Assembly: GCA_910575545.1 (NCBI GenBank)
Contig: CAJTFH010000010.1
Coordinates: 33,124-97,123, forward strand
Length of the DNA: 64,000 bases
Source of the DNA: Bacteroidales bacterium
Lineage (GTDB): Bacteria > Bacteroidota > Bacteroidia > Bacteroidales > Muribaculaceae
Direction of reading: 5' to 3'
The translations under genes were made by a program, and so were the position numbers. Numbering within the stretch: position 1 is the stretch's first letter; each line of letters opens with the position of its first letter. The notes under the pieces are model-generated. The model was not told the origin of the DNA and ran no database searches. It worked only from the letters and a program-made list of their open reading frames with translations. This document shows, one piece after another, positions 32,803 to 40,347 of the stretch.

Positions 32803-34848
32803 TTACTTTCCGGTTCCAAAACGTGACGTGTCAATGTTGTTCTCCTTTGGTTTGAATCCGTTGAAGCGCCAAATGAATGTCAGTTTGAGGTTGCGGGTCA
32901 TGTCGTGAACTTTCATTCTGTAGTCCTGACCTGCATGGCTGATTGTCATTGTGGGAGCCCATTTATTGAATATGTCGTCTGCTTTCAAATCAAGCTCACA
33001 GCAGCGCTTCTTTCCGAACTGCCATTTTACTCCGGCGTCGATTTTCCATAAAGCCGACAAGTCAGCAATACCTTGCAATGAAGGAGATATGTAGCTGAAA
33101 TCAACCGATAAGGATACCGGACAATTCTGGCTGAACTTGAATGAATTGGTAAGAGAGCCATAGAATATCCACTTGCTGTTGTCAAAGCTGATGTCATGGA
33201 AATGGTCTGCTTTCTCCCGCTGATTGAAAACATTGGCTGTGGCCGTGGCATTCCAAATATATCCTACTCCGAAAGGCGCATAAAGATTAAGCCCGACAAC
33301 ACGTTTGTAGCTCATGTTGATGGTCTGATATATTAGATTCAGGGCATCTGGTGACTGATAAGGTAACTGCACATTCGCTTTGTCACCATATTGAAAATAC
33401 AATGTGGCTACGTATTTCTGTCTCAGAATGTAGTTGAACTGCGCGTCATATTGGATATACGGTTGCAGCTTTGGATTACCGATGATTGTCGAGTAGTCGT
33501 TGATGTGGCTCGTACCGCCATGCAGTTCCCAATACGATGGATAAATGCGCTGGGCGTCGAAATTGAGTTGGAATATGCTTTTAGGAGTTTTGTAATATGT
33601 GGCTCCAAGCTGGGGGATAAAATTCCAGTTGTGCAGATATTTGTTGTGATAGTATTCACCCTTTGCCGAAGCATTGAACGACAGACCCCAGTCGAACGAC
33701 CGTTGAGTGCCAACATAAAAACTTGCCACATCCTCATTGAGAATATCATCGAAATCAGGATTGTCGGCCATATCGACAATGCCGTAGTGTTGCGAACTGT
33801 GGTCTTTCGAGTGCTGATACTCCCCTCCATAATTGAGTTGCCATTTGCCGAGCTGATGCTGTTGGTCGACATACACATGCCATCGGTTTATGTCCTGACG
33901 TTTTTCAGAGCCAAGCAGATAATCAGTGTCCTTAAACAATGACTGGGAACGGCTTTCAGAATAATGGGTATAATCGCCGCCAAAAGTCGTACCGAAAGGT
34001 GCAACATAGCGAAAAGCAATGTTATGATAGTTGATGGGCGAGAGCATATTGTAGGCGTTTGTATAGTTGCCGAGCGTGCCTGACGATAATCCCCGGCTCT
34101 TCTGACCTGATACTATCTGTCCGTTGTAGGTCAGTTTCAGTGTCTTATACGAGGCCGATGCAAAGATAGTATTGCTCCAGTTTTGGCTGATGCGACGCAT
34201 ATCGTCCTCAATCATTGTCAGCTTGCCGTTATATAGATGATTCGACCATGTTCCCTCTTGGTTCCACGACTTACTGCGCGACACTCCGTAGTTTAAGTCA
34301 AAGGCCCAGTCCTTTATTGCGTATGTTGCTGCAAGAACACTCCCATACGACCCATAATGGGCCTGATTGTATCCTGCTCTGACCTGCCCTTGCAGACCGT
34401 CAAGGGGTGAGGGCGTTTTCAGCACTACATTGATTACTGCACCGTTGACGTGATATTTTGCCGGAGCCGAATACATTACCTCGACATTTTTAAGTTTGTC
34501 GACAGGTGTGGTATAGAGCAGTTGATACAGATTCTGAAGCGGCATATTTGTCAGTTCGCCATTAAGAATGATGGTTACGTTGGATGCGCCTGCCAGCCCG
34601 ATCATGCCGTTGTTGTCTGTCACGCCCGGCAGATAGCCAAGAGCTTCGAGTATGTTGTTTAAAGGCTTATCCTTGACTATACCCGGTAAGTCAACGACCA
34701 TGACGCCGTCCTCTGCTCTTACCTTCGGCTTCTCCCCTCTGACCACGACTTCATCAAGCTGTCGGGTAGAGATAGTGTCAAGAACTTCCGTCTGCGCGGC
34801 AGTCGAGAGGTATGTGATGATTAATGCGTATAAAACTGTATTTCTCAT
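32803..34848 (-). CDS. Outer-membrane beta-barrel receptor (TonB-dependent receptor-like)
   Basis: A 681-residue protein from the Met at 34848, which begins a signal peptide ('MRNTVLYALIITYLSTAAQT'); the open frame extends to 34911 but that part covers the promoter. A plug domain spans about residues 35-140 ('DEVVVRGEKPKVRAEDGVMV', 'AGASNVTIILNGE'), and the rest is a 22-strand-type barrel typical of the outer-membrane beta-barrel family. No N-terminal carboxypeptidase-like domain is present. The substrate is unknown. It is divergent from a two-component system, with paired repeats in the activator position. Confidence 0.85.
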   Translation of the reverse strand: MRNTVLYALIITYLSTAAQTEVLDTISTRQLDEVVVRGEKPKVRAEDGVMVVDLPGIVKDKPLNNILEALGYLPGVTDNNGMIGLAGASNVTIILNGELTNMPLQNLYQLLYTTPVDKLKNVEVMYSAPAKYHVNGAVINVVLKTPSPLDGLQGQVRAGYNQAHYGSYGSVLAATYAIKDWAFDLNYGVSRSKSWNQEGTWSNHLYNGKLTMIEDDMRRISQNWSNTIFASASYKTLKLTYNGQIVSGQKSRGLSSGTLGNYTNAYNMLSPINYHNIAFRYVAPFGTTFGGDYTHYSESRSQSLFKDTDYLLGSEKRQDINRWHVYVDQQHQLGKWQLNYGGEYQHSKDHSSQHYGIVDMADNPDFDDILNEDVASFYVGTQRSFDWGLSFNASAKGEYYHNKYLHNWNFIPQLGATYYKTPKSIFQLNFDAQRIYPSYWELHGGTSHINDYSTIIGNPKLQPYIQYDAQFNYILRQKYVATLYFQYGDKANVQLPYQSPDALNLIYQTINMSYKRVVGLNLYAPFGVGYIWNATATANVFNQREKADHFHDISFDNSKWIFYGSLTNSFKFSQNCPVSLSVDFSYISPSLQGIADLSALWKIDAGVKWQFGKKRCCELDLKADDIFNKWAPTMTISHAGQDYRMKVHDMTRNLKLTFIWRFNGFKPKENNIDTSRFGTGK

Positions 34849-34871
34849 AACTTTTTCATTTCTGTTCGATG

Positions 34872-34904
34872 CAAAATTACAAGCGCATTGACATCCGCCA
34901 TCAA
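34872..34904 (-). promoter_or_regulatory. Promoter of the outer-membrane receptor gene
   Basis: On the minus strand TTG (34904-34902), a 22-base spacer and TAATTTTG (34879-34872), 24 bases before the ATG. The paired repeats at 34912-34951 begin 8 bases upstream of the TTG. Confidence 0.6.
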
Positions 34905-34911
34905 TACACAA

Positions 34912-34951
34912 CCTTATTTAGTCTTAAATGCTCCCTTATTTAGTCTTAAAT
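34912..34951. promoter_or_regulatory. Direct repeat likely bound by the adjacent response regulator
   Basis: CCTTATTTAGTCTTAAAT occurs at 34912-34929 and again, identical over 18 bases, at 34934-34951. The period is 22 bases, two helical turns. The position, just upstream of the receptor's TTG box and about 40 bases before the kinase gene's -7 box, fits an activator site shared by the divergent genes. Confidence 0.6.
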
Positions 34952-34988
34952 CGATGCCAAGGCAGACGGCTGTATAGCAGATTCTTGC

Positions 34989-34996
34989 TAACTTCG
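34989..34996 (+). promoter_or_regulatory. -7 box of the histidine kinase gene
   Basis: TAACTTCG, one mismatch from TAnnTTTG, 4 bases before the ATG at 35001. The transcript would be leaderless or nearly so. No TTG lies at the usual distance, which suits an activator-dependent promoter. Confidence 0.5.
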
Positions 34997-35000
34997 CATT

Positions 35001-36413
35001 ATGAAATGCTTCAAAACCATATCAACTTCGTTTATCGTAGTCATTGCAGTTATTTTCTGTTGCAATGTCTATTATCTCGTGCGTCTTTATAACTCCATAC
35101 GTAATGATGTGGAACGCGAGGTAATGACCGCAATCGCAGATGCCGACCTTGATGAACTGTGGGTAAGGGCTCAGAGGGCGCAGGCGGGGACACTGGAATA
35201 CCTTGAAGAAAAAAATGGAGACGGTGGTGAAAGACCTCACGGAGAGACATCCGTATATCAAGACTCGGCAGGAGATATGGTTGCGACCACCCGTCATCCG
35301 GACGGCACCGTAGAGACACAAGGATATGCGGTCAATGGTCAATCCTCATTCACCAATAAGTTCAGAGACGCTGTCAGCCAGCAGTTTCACGGCATTATCG
35401 ATCCTTATGTGCAGGCCGATGTGGCGGTGATGGACAGCGTGCTGATGAAAAGACTGAACGACAGATATATGTATCCTTCCTTTGTTTCTTCTGAAGTGGT
35501 TGATTCGTTAGGTAACATCGTTGTGGAGAGAACTGACACACTTGCAAAAAATGGCGATGAGTTCACCTATTGTTTCAATTCCAATTCCGGATTGTCGTAT
35601 CGTATATGTATGACACCCTTGACCCGCCATATCGTGTCGGAAATGTCAGGCGTGATTGTTACAGTCTTTCTTTTGATGATTGCCTTTGCTCTCGCTTTCC
35701 GGTATCTGTTTCGCACAGTGTCGCGCCTACGCACAATCGAAGAGATGAAGGATGATTTCGTCAGCAACATGACGCATGAGCTGAAAACACCCATCGCGAT
35801 TGCTTATTCCGCCAACGATGCCCTGCTCAACTACGATACCATCAACAATCCCGACAAAAAGAAAAAGTATCTGTTGATTGCAAACAAGCAGCTCAAAAGA
35901 CTTGGCGAACTGGTGGAAAATATCCTTGCAATGAGTATGGAACGCCGGAAAACCATGAAACTCTGGCCGGATGAGGTGCAATTACGCGGGTTTGTCGAGG
36001 AAATTGCCGCTGCTCAACGAATAAGGAGCGATAAAAGGATTACTATCAACGTGGATATTCCCGAAAACGTCGCTGTCGAGGCAGACAAGACGCATCTTGC
36101 CAATGTCCTGAACAATCTGATTGACAATGCAATCAAATACTCCGAAGATAGCGTTGAGATAACCATAACAGGCGATAGCAGAGGTCTTTCATTAAGAGAT
36201 AACGGAATCGGCATTCCTTCAAAGTCAATTCCTTATCTGTTCAATAAATTTTACCGTGTTCCTCATGGCAACCGTCAGGATGTGCGCGGTTACGGAATAG
36301 GGCTATACTATGTCAAGAGTATTTTAGATAAAATGGGATGGGATATTGAGGTCAGGAGTAAGGAGGGCGAAGGCTCGGTATTCACAATAAATTATAGCAG
36401 TAATGAGAAATAG
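35001..36413 (+). CDS. Sensor histidine kinase
   Basis: A 470-residue membrane kinase. Membrane helix 1 is at about residues 10-30, a periplasmic sensor of about 190 residues follows, and helix 2 is at about 215-235 ('VIVTVFLLMIAFALAFRYLF'). The dimerisation/phosphoacceptor motif is 'SNMTHELKTPIA' with His259. The ATPase domain has the N box 'NVLNNLIDNAIKYSED', G1 'DNGIGIP', F box 'LFNKFYRVPHG' and G2 'GYGIGLYYV'. It overlaps the response regulator gene by 11 bases. The divergent receptor gene suggests that it senses an envelope or nutrient signal and controls that receptor. Confidence 0.92.
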   Translation: MKCFKTISTSFIVVIAVIFCCNVYYLVRLYNSIRNDVEREVMTAIADADLDELWVRAQRAQAGTLEYLEEKNGDGGERPHGETSVYQDSAGDMVATTRHPDGTVETQGYAVNGQSSFTNKFRDAVSQQFHGIIDPYVQADVAVMDSVLMKRLNDRYMYPSFVSSEVVDSLGNIVVERTDTLAKNGDEFTYCFNSNSGLSYRICMTPLTRHIVSEMSGVIVTVFLLMIAFALAFRYLFRTVSRLRTIEEMKDDFVSNMTHELKTPIAIAYSANDALLNYDTINNPDKKKKYLLIANKQLKRLGELVENILAMSMERRKTMKLWPDEVQLRGFVEEIAAAQRIRSDKRITINVDIPENVAVEADKTHLANVLNNLIDNAIKYSEDSVEITITGDSRGLSLRDNGIGIPSKSIPYLFNKFYRVPHGNRQDVRGYGIGLYYVKSILDKMGWDIEVRSKEGEGSVFTINYSSNEK

Positions 36414-37083
36414 GGTGTTGTTTGTAGAGGATGAGGCAGACCTCACTCTGATTGTTGCGGATACGCTGCGCGGTCTCGGCTATGACGTCGTTATTGCGGC
36501 CGACGGTGTGGAAGGTTTGGACAAATACCGGTCGGAAGGTGCCGATATTATTGTCGCCGATGTGATGATGCCACGCATGGACGGATTCACGATGGCCAAG
36601 GGGATAAGAAAAATGTCGCCTGCGGTTCCATTGCTTTTCCTGACTGCTAAGAGCACTATCGAAGATGTGGAGGAGGGTTTTGAAATCGGAGCCAACGATT
36701 ACCTGAAAAAGCCATTTGAACTCCGTGAACTGATCGTGAGAATCAAATCCCTTCTGAAAAGATACGGGGTAAACAGGCAAGAGGATGTGAAATATCAGAT
36801 AGGTGCTTATTCGTTCAACGTAACCACTCAGGCCCTTTCGTATGAGGATAAATCAACAGAACTGTCACACTTTGAGGCAAAGATACTTGAACGGCTCGCC
36901 GCGAACATAGGCAAAACAGTCGATGCTTCCGAACTGATGATCGATGTCTGGCAACGTGATGACCCCAGCAACCGCAATTCACTCCACGGTTATATTCATA
37001 AACTCCGCCGTGCCCTCCGCCACGACCCAAACATTTCAATCATCAATCAACGCGGTTTCGGCTATATGCTTACCACCAGATGA
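36403..37083 (+). CDS. OmpR/PhoB family response regulator
   Basis: A 226-residue protein. The receiver domain has acidic residues at 9-11, phosphoacceptor Asp53 in 'IVADVMMP', Thr in 'LFLTAKS' and Lys in 'YLKKPFE'. The C-terminal winged helix ('STELSHFEAKILERLAANIG' to 'LRRALRHDPNISIINQRGFG') is the PhoB type, which binds direct repeats as a head-to-tail dimer. The partner is the overlapping upstream kinase. The paired 18-bp repeats at 34912-34951 are its likely target. Confidence 0.92.
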   Translation: MRNRVLFVEDEADLTLIVADTLRGLGYDVVIAADGVEGLDKYRSEGADIIVADVMMPRMDGFTMAKGIRKMSPAVPLLFLTAKSTIEDVEEGFEIGANDYLKKPFELRELIVRIKSLLKRYGVNRQEDVKYQIGAYSFNVTTQALSYEDKSTELSHFEAKILERLAANIGKTVDASELMIDVWQRDDPSNRNSLHGYIHKLRRALRHDPNISIINQRGFGYMLTTR

Positions 37084-37326
37084 CAAATATTCCAAAAAAA
37101 CTGCGGTAAATCAGGTTGGTTTGGTTCGGGCTTTATATATGCCCGACTACACCTACATAGACGAGGCTGGGCAAAAGAAAAAAAGATGGGTGCAGAGTTG
37201 GGTATAACTATACGCCCTCCGCTGCAACGCGCCCCTATGAAGGGGTAGGTGGCAATGCTATGGACATTTCCTTTAGAGGTGCGTTGAGAGCCGTTACGCC
37301 GCCGCACAGAGTTAAGAATATATAAA
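37084..37326. other. Intergenic stretch with no recognised feature
   Basis: Between the response regulator stop and the tRNA terminator. A weak CGGGC...GCCCG hairpin lies at about 37128-37145. Short frames in both directions show no family features. Confidence 0.4.
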
Positions 37327-37366
37327 AACACCCAATTTCGCACTTTGTGGTGTAAAATTGGGTGTT
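37327..37366 (-). terminator. Terminator of the tRNA-Cys/tRNA-Ser transcript
   Basis: On the minus strand AACACCCAATTT and AAATTGGGTGTT form perfect 12-bp arms followed by TTTTATAT. Confidence 0.75.
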
Positions 37367-37400
37367 GAAATTTTAATTCGCTGATTATCAGCGTTGATTG

Positions 37401-37487
37401 CGGAGAGGACGAGATTCGAACTCGTGGTAGGATTGCTCCTACGTCAGTTTAGCAAACTGGTGGTTTCAGCCACTCACCCACCTCTCC
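37401..37487 (-). tRNA. tRNA-Ser (anticodon GCT)
   Basis: An 87-base class II tRNA on the minus strand: acceptor GGAGAGG with CCTCTCC, anticodon loop TTGCTAA (GCT), a long variable arm (ACGTAGGAGCAATCCTAC) and the T-loop TTCGAAT. The discriminator is G. No CCA is encoded. It is the second gene of the tRNA-Cys/Ser transcript. Confidence 0.93.
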
Positions 37488-37529
37488 GTGAATTGTGAAG
37501 ATGAATAATGCCGCTGCATTGTTCTTTAG

Positions 37530-37600
37530 AGGTACCAAGCAGATTCGAACTGCTGTGGACGGTTTTGCAGACCGTTACCTAACCACTCGGACATGGTACC
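37530..37600 (-). tRNA. tRNA-Cys (anticodon GCA)
   Basis: A 71-base tRNA on the minus strand: acceptor GGTACCA with TGGTACC, anticodon loop CTGCAAA (GCA), T-loop TTCGAAT and discriminator T, as expected for Cys. It lies 42 bases upstream of tRNA-Ser. Confidence 0.93.
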
Positions 37601-37616
37601 ATTTGTTTTACGGCTA

Positions 37617-37646
37617 CAAAGGTAGGCATTTTTTTGCAAAAAGCAA
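37617..37646 (-). promoter_or_regulatory. Promoter of the tRNA-Cys/tRNA-Ser transcript
   Basis: On the minus strand TTG (37646-37644), a 19-base spacer and TACCTTTG (37624-37617), 17 bases before tRNA-Cys. Confidence 0.7.
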
Positions 37647-37813
37647 GCATCGGAGTGGAAAAATATTGAATAAAAGTGTATTTAACTCTTCCTTAAATCT
37701 TCAAGTCGGTATGTATCATATGAGTACGAGTGAATCTTTGTTGCCGGGTGGATTAGTCGGACGGTTTTTACCGGTTTTATGGTATTAAAACCATATATAG
37801 ATATCTGACCTGA

Positions 37814-38593
37814 TTAAATTACGTTGAAATGGCGTAGGGCATTGTAGATGCCGTTGTCGTCGACGGTAGTGGTGATGAAGTCGGCCGCTTGCTTGAGTTC
37901 CGGGTTGGCGTTTCCCATGGCAACCCCTATGCCGGCAGCTTTGATTATGGTCAGGTCGTTGCCGCCGTCACCGAAGGCAATTGTATCAGAGATGGGATAG
38001 CCTCCCCATTCGGCTATTTCTTTGAGCCCTTTTGCTTTGCTGACCCCTTTTGCTGTTATGTCGGCAAATTCGTTGCACCATCTGCTTATTTCCACATTTT
38101 TCAGCAGGGGTAAAATGGTTCGTTCTTCGCCGGGTGTAATGAAGGGTGTGAGTTGCAGGATGTTCTGGTTTAACATGTGTGGCAAGGGGAGTTCCGGCAG
38201 ATTGAATATGTTTAGCATATCACGGAATATCGACATGGCGCGTGGATTCGGGTTATGCATTGCCAGATCGTGTTCGCCCACAATAATACAGGCATATCCC
38301 ATTTTGTCGGATTGATTAAGCAGCGACTCGGCTTCTTCCTGATGAATTGGGGCGCATGAGATGGTTTGGTTTCCTGCGAAGCAGTAGGCTCCGTTTGTGG
38401 TAATGTAGCCTTTAACCAGGTGGCTGATTGATTGGATGTTGTTTATCAGAGGGCGGGGCCGCCCTGTGGATATAAATATATCGACACCGTTGTTTTTTGC
38501 TGCTGTGAGGGCTTCTATTGTTGATTCGGGGATGTTATGGGTTTTAAAACTGACAAGTGTGCCGTCTATGTCGAAAAACAGGGCTTTGGCCAT
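37814..38593 (-). CDS. Cof-type HAD-IIB family hydrolase
   Basis: A 259-residue haloacid-dehalogenase-fold phosphatase. Motif I is 'FFDIDGTLVSF' with the nucleophile and acid Asp at residues 8 and 10, motif II is 'FISTGRP' near residue 37, the motif III Lys lies in 'KGVSKAKGLKEI', and motif IV is 'AFGDGGNDLTII'. The IIB-type cap domain lies between motifs II and III. Substrates of this subfamily are usually sugar phosphates or cofactors; the one here is unknown. It is a single gene with its own promoter. Confidence 0.9.
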   Translation of the reverse strand: MAKALFFDIDGTLVSFKTHNIPESTIEALTAAKNNGVDIFISTGRPRPLINNIQSISHLVKGYITTNGAYCFAGNQTISCAPIHQEEAESLLNQSDKMGYACIIVGEHDLAMHNPNPRAMSIFRDMLNIFNLPELPLPHMLNQNILQLTPFITPGEERTILPLLKNVEISRWCNEFADITAKGVSKAKGLKEIAEWGGYPISDTIAFGDGGNDLTIIKAAGIGVAMGNANPELKQAADFITTTVDDNGIYNALRHFNVI

Positions 38594-38637
38594 ATAGAGA
38601 ATACTGTTGATGGATTGAATAACTATCGTAACATGTG

Positions 38638-38667
38638 CAAAGTTATGAATTTCGGATTCGGTTACAA
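38638..38667 (-). promoter_or_regulatory. Promoter of the HAD hydrolase gene
   Basis: On the minus strand TTG (38667-38665), a 19-base spacer and TAACTTTG (38645-38638), 45 bases before the ATG. Confidence 0.7.
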
Positions 38668-38688
38668 AATATCGCAGTCAAGAATCAT

Positions 38689-38733
38689 AAAAAAGCGGTG
38701 TGCCGGACTAATTTATTCCAGCGCACCGCTTTA
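38689..38733 (-). terminator. Terminator behind the duplicated-domain secreted protein gene
   Basis: On the minus strand AAAGCGGTGCGC pairs with GCACACCGCTTT (one wobble), followed by TTTTTATG. It ends 21 bases after the stop. Confidence 0.75.
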
Positions 38734-38754
38734 GTAAAAGAAATTGATCAGTAT

Positions 38755-40218
38755 TTAACGTACTGCTATTTTTAGAACATGAATGTTGCTTCCGTTTTGT
38801 ATCTTGGCGATATAGATGCCGGCAGGAAGAGTGCTGCAGTCAAGCATGTCTTTGCCTTGATTCGAAGCGACGAGTTCGCCTGCAAATGAATATATTGATA
38901 TCTGAGGATTTAGAATCCCGTCTGTTTTCAGAATGCCGTCTTCATAGTGTATTCTTTGTGAATCTGGGTCGATATTGTTAATCGAGCCGGATGTCTTTAT
39001 CGTATATGTCAATGTGGTGGCTTCGTTACCTGTGCCAGGTATTACTATTTTATTATCCTCGTCATCAATGCCGCTTGTTGCGAATACTTTGTCTGGGAGA
39101 ATTGTAATGCTATAGATGCCGTCGGTTTTGAGCACTCTGTCAAGGCTGATTTCGATACTTGTGTTTTTGTCAATCAATCGGCCGAATGTTACTATGCTTC
39201 CATTAGCGTCTTTGACCTCTACCGATTGGTTCTGTGGGTTTACATACCAAGTATATGGGGTTTCCTGGCCTTCCCATTGTGTGGTGATTGTCTTCAGGCT
39301 CTCAACTGTGGCATTGTCTGCAGGGGTTGCTGATATGAGTGCATATTTGGTTAACGGTACGGCTTCGACAGTGTATGTCAGGGTTGTTTCCTCATTTCCG
39401 GTTCCAGGTTCCATTATCAGCTCCATGGTATCCTCGTCCATATCCTGGATTATGAATACCATGTCGGGACGTACCGTTACGGTGTATGTTCCAGGTTCAG
39501 TTATTTCCTGTGGGATGGAAATCTGAATGCCCGAGGGGGTATCCCTCAGCACTCCCGATGCAACGGTCTCCCCGTCGGCGTTCCTGACTTCGACAGCGGA
39601 TTTGCTTTCGCTGACCCCGATTCCCCATCCAAGTTCTTCCGGACCTTCCCACTGCGTCATTATCGAGCGTAGCTTCTCCACAGTAGCGTTATTTTCTGGA
39701 ATAGCCTCTACGAGGTGGCATTTTTCCACCGGTTCGGCCACGGTGTATGTCAGAGTTGTTTCCTCATTCCCGGTTCCCGGTTCCATTATCAGCTCCATGG
39801 TATCCTCATCCATATCCTGGATTATGAATACCATGTCGGGACGTACCGTTACGGTGTATGTTCCGGGTTCAGTTATTTCCTGTGGGATGGAAATCTGAAT
39901 GCCCGAGGGGGTATCCCTCAGCACTCCCGATGCAACGGTCTCCCCGTCGGCGTTCCTGACTTCGACAGCGGATTTGCTTTCGCTGACCCCGATTCCCCAT
40001 CCAAGTTCTTCCGGGCCTTCCCACTGCGTCATTATCGAGCGCAGTTTCTCCACAGTAGCGTTGTTTTCTGGAATAGCCTCTACGAGGTGGCATTTGTCTT
40101 GAAGCTCATTGTTCGCGACTTTAGTGCTGCCATAGGCAGTGTTGGCGAATGAAAGAGTCAGTGAAATAACTCCTGCCATAACTGACTTGTAACTCAGTGT
40201 GTGTAAAATCTTTTTCAT
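38755..40218 (-). CDS. Secreted protein with three tandem domains and a type IX sorting tail
   Basis: A 487-residue protein from the Met at 40218 (an upstream Met at 40227 is possible). A signal peptide spans about residues 1-30. Units of about 124 residues begin at Cys43, at Cys167 and near residue 290. Units 1 and 2 are identical in protein ('CHLVEAIPENNATVEKLRSI'...); unit 3 is diverged ('ISATPADNATVESLKTITTQ'). Each is a beta-rich, Ig-like module ending 'TGNE(E/A)TTLTYT'. The last 75 residues are a type A sorting domain ('PQISIYSFAGELVASNQG', 'LPAGIYIAKIQ'), so export by the type IX system and surface attachment are inferred. The ligand is unknown. Confidence 0.78.
   Translation of the reverse strand: MKKILHTLSYKSVMAGVISLTLSFANTAYGSTKVANNELQDKCHLVEAIPENNATVEKLRSIMTQWEGPEELGWGIGVSESKSAVEVRNADGETVASGVLRDTPSGIQISIPQEITEPGTYTVTVRPDMVFIIQDMDEDTMELIMEPGTGNEETTLTYTVAEPVEKCHLVEAIPENNATVEKLRSIMTQWEGPEELGWGIGVSESKSAVEVRNADGETVASGVLRDTPSGIQISIPQEITEPGTYTVTVRPDMVFIIQDMDEDTMELIMEPGTGNEETTLTYTVEAVPLTKYALISATPADNATVESLKTITTQWEGQETPYTWYVNPQNQSVEVKDANGSIVTFGRLIDKNTSIEISLDRVLKTDGIYSITILPDKVFATSGIDDEDNKIVIPGTGNEATTLTYTIKTSGSINNIDPDSQRIHYEDGILKTDGILNPQISIYSFAGELVASNQGKDMLDCSTLPAGIYIAKIQNGSNIHVLKIAVR
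39362..40095 (-). repeat. 372-bp tandem duplication inside the secreted protein gene
   Basis: Two copies (about 39724-40095 and 39362-39723) with a 372-base period. Over the identical 118 residues I count nine base differences, all silent. Confidence 0.85.
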
Positions 40219-40277
40219 ATCTGTCAATATATGGGTGGCTGTTTGTGGTGTCCGTTTAATTTATCATCGTAAGGAGG

Positions 40278-40342
40278 CTGCTTCGGGATCTTAGAGAGTG
40301 ATTGCATTTAACACACACTCTCTCTTAATCCCGAAGAAGCCG
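40278..40342 (-). terminator. Long hairpin behind the Omp28-like gene
   Basis: CTTCGGGAT-CTTAGAGAGTG at 40281-40300 pairs with CACTCTCTCTTAATCCCGAAG at 40316-40336 with one or two mismatches, 12 bases behind the stop of the upstream gene. It also contains a stretch resembling the dispersed repeat ends (see 40293-40325). Confidence 0.6.
40293..40325 (+). repeat. Possible collapsed copy of the dispersed inverted-end repeat
   Basis: AGAGAGTGATTGCATTTAAC matches the left end of the 61815 element (AGAGAGTGTTTGAATTTAAC) at 18 of 20 positions, and the bases after it (ACACACTCTCTCT) resemble the right end. The interior is missing. It may instead be a terminator that resembles the repeat by chance. 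Confidence 0.35.
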
Positions 40343-40347
40343 TTTTG

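Noticed and set aside
33391..33942. 183-codon plus-strand frame inside the receptor gene
   Set aside because: It is antisense to a clear outer-membrane barrel and has no start context or family likeness.
37128..37145. CGGGC...GCCCG hairpin behind the response regulator gene
   Set aside because: The stem is only 5 bp and has no T run, so it was not called a terminator.
39116..40102. Repeated plus-strand frames and a possible repeat array
   Set aside because: They arise from the duplicated domain of the secreted protein on the minus strand; there are no short spaced repeats, so it is not a CRISPR array.
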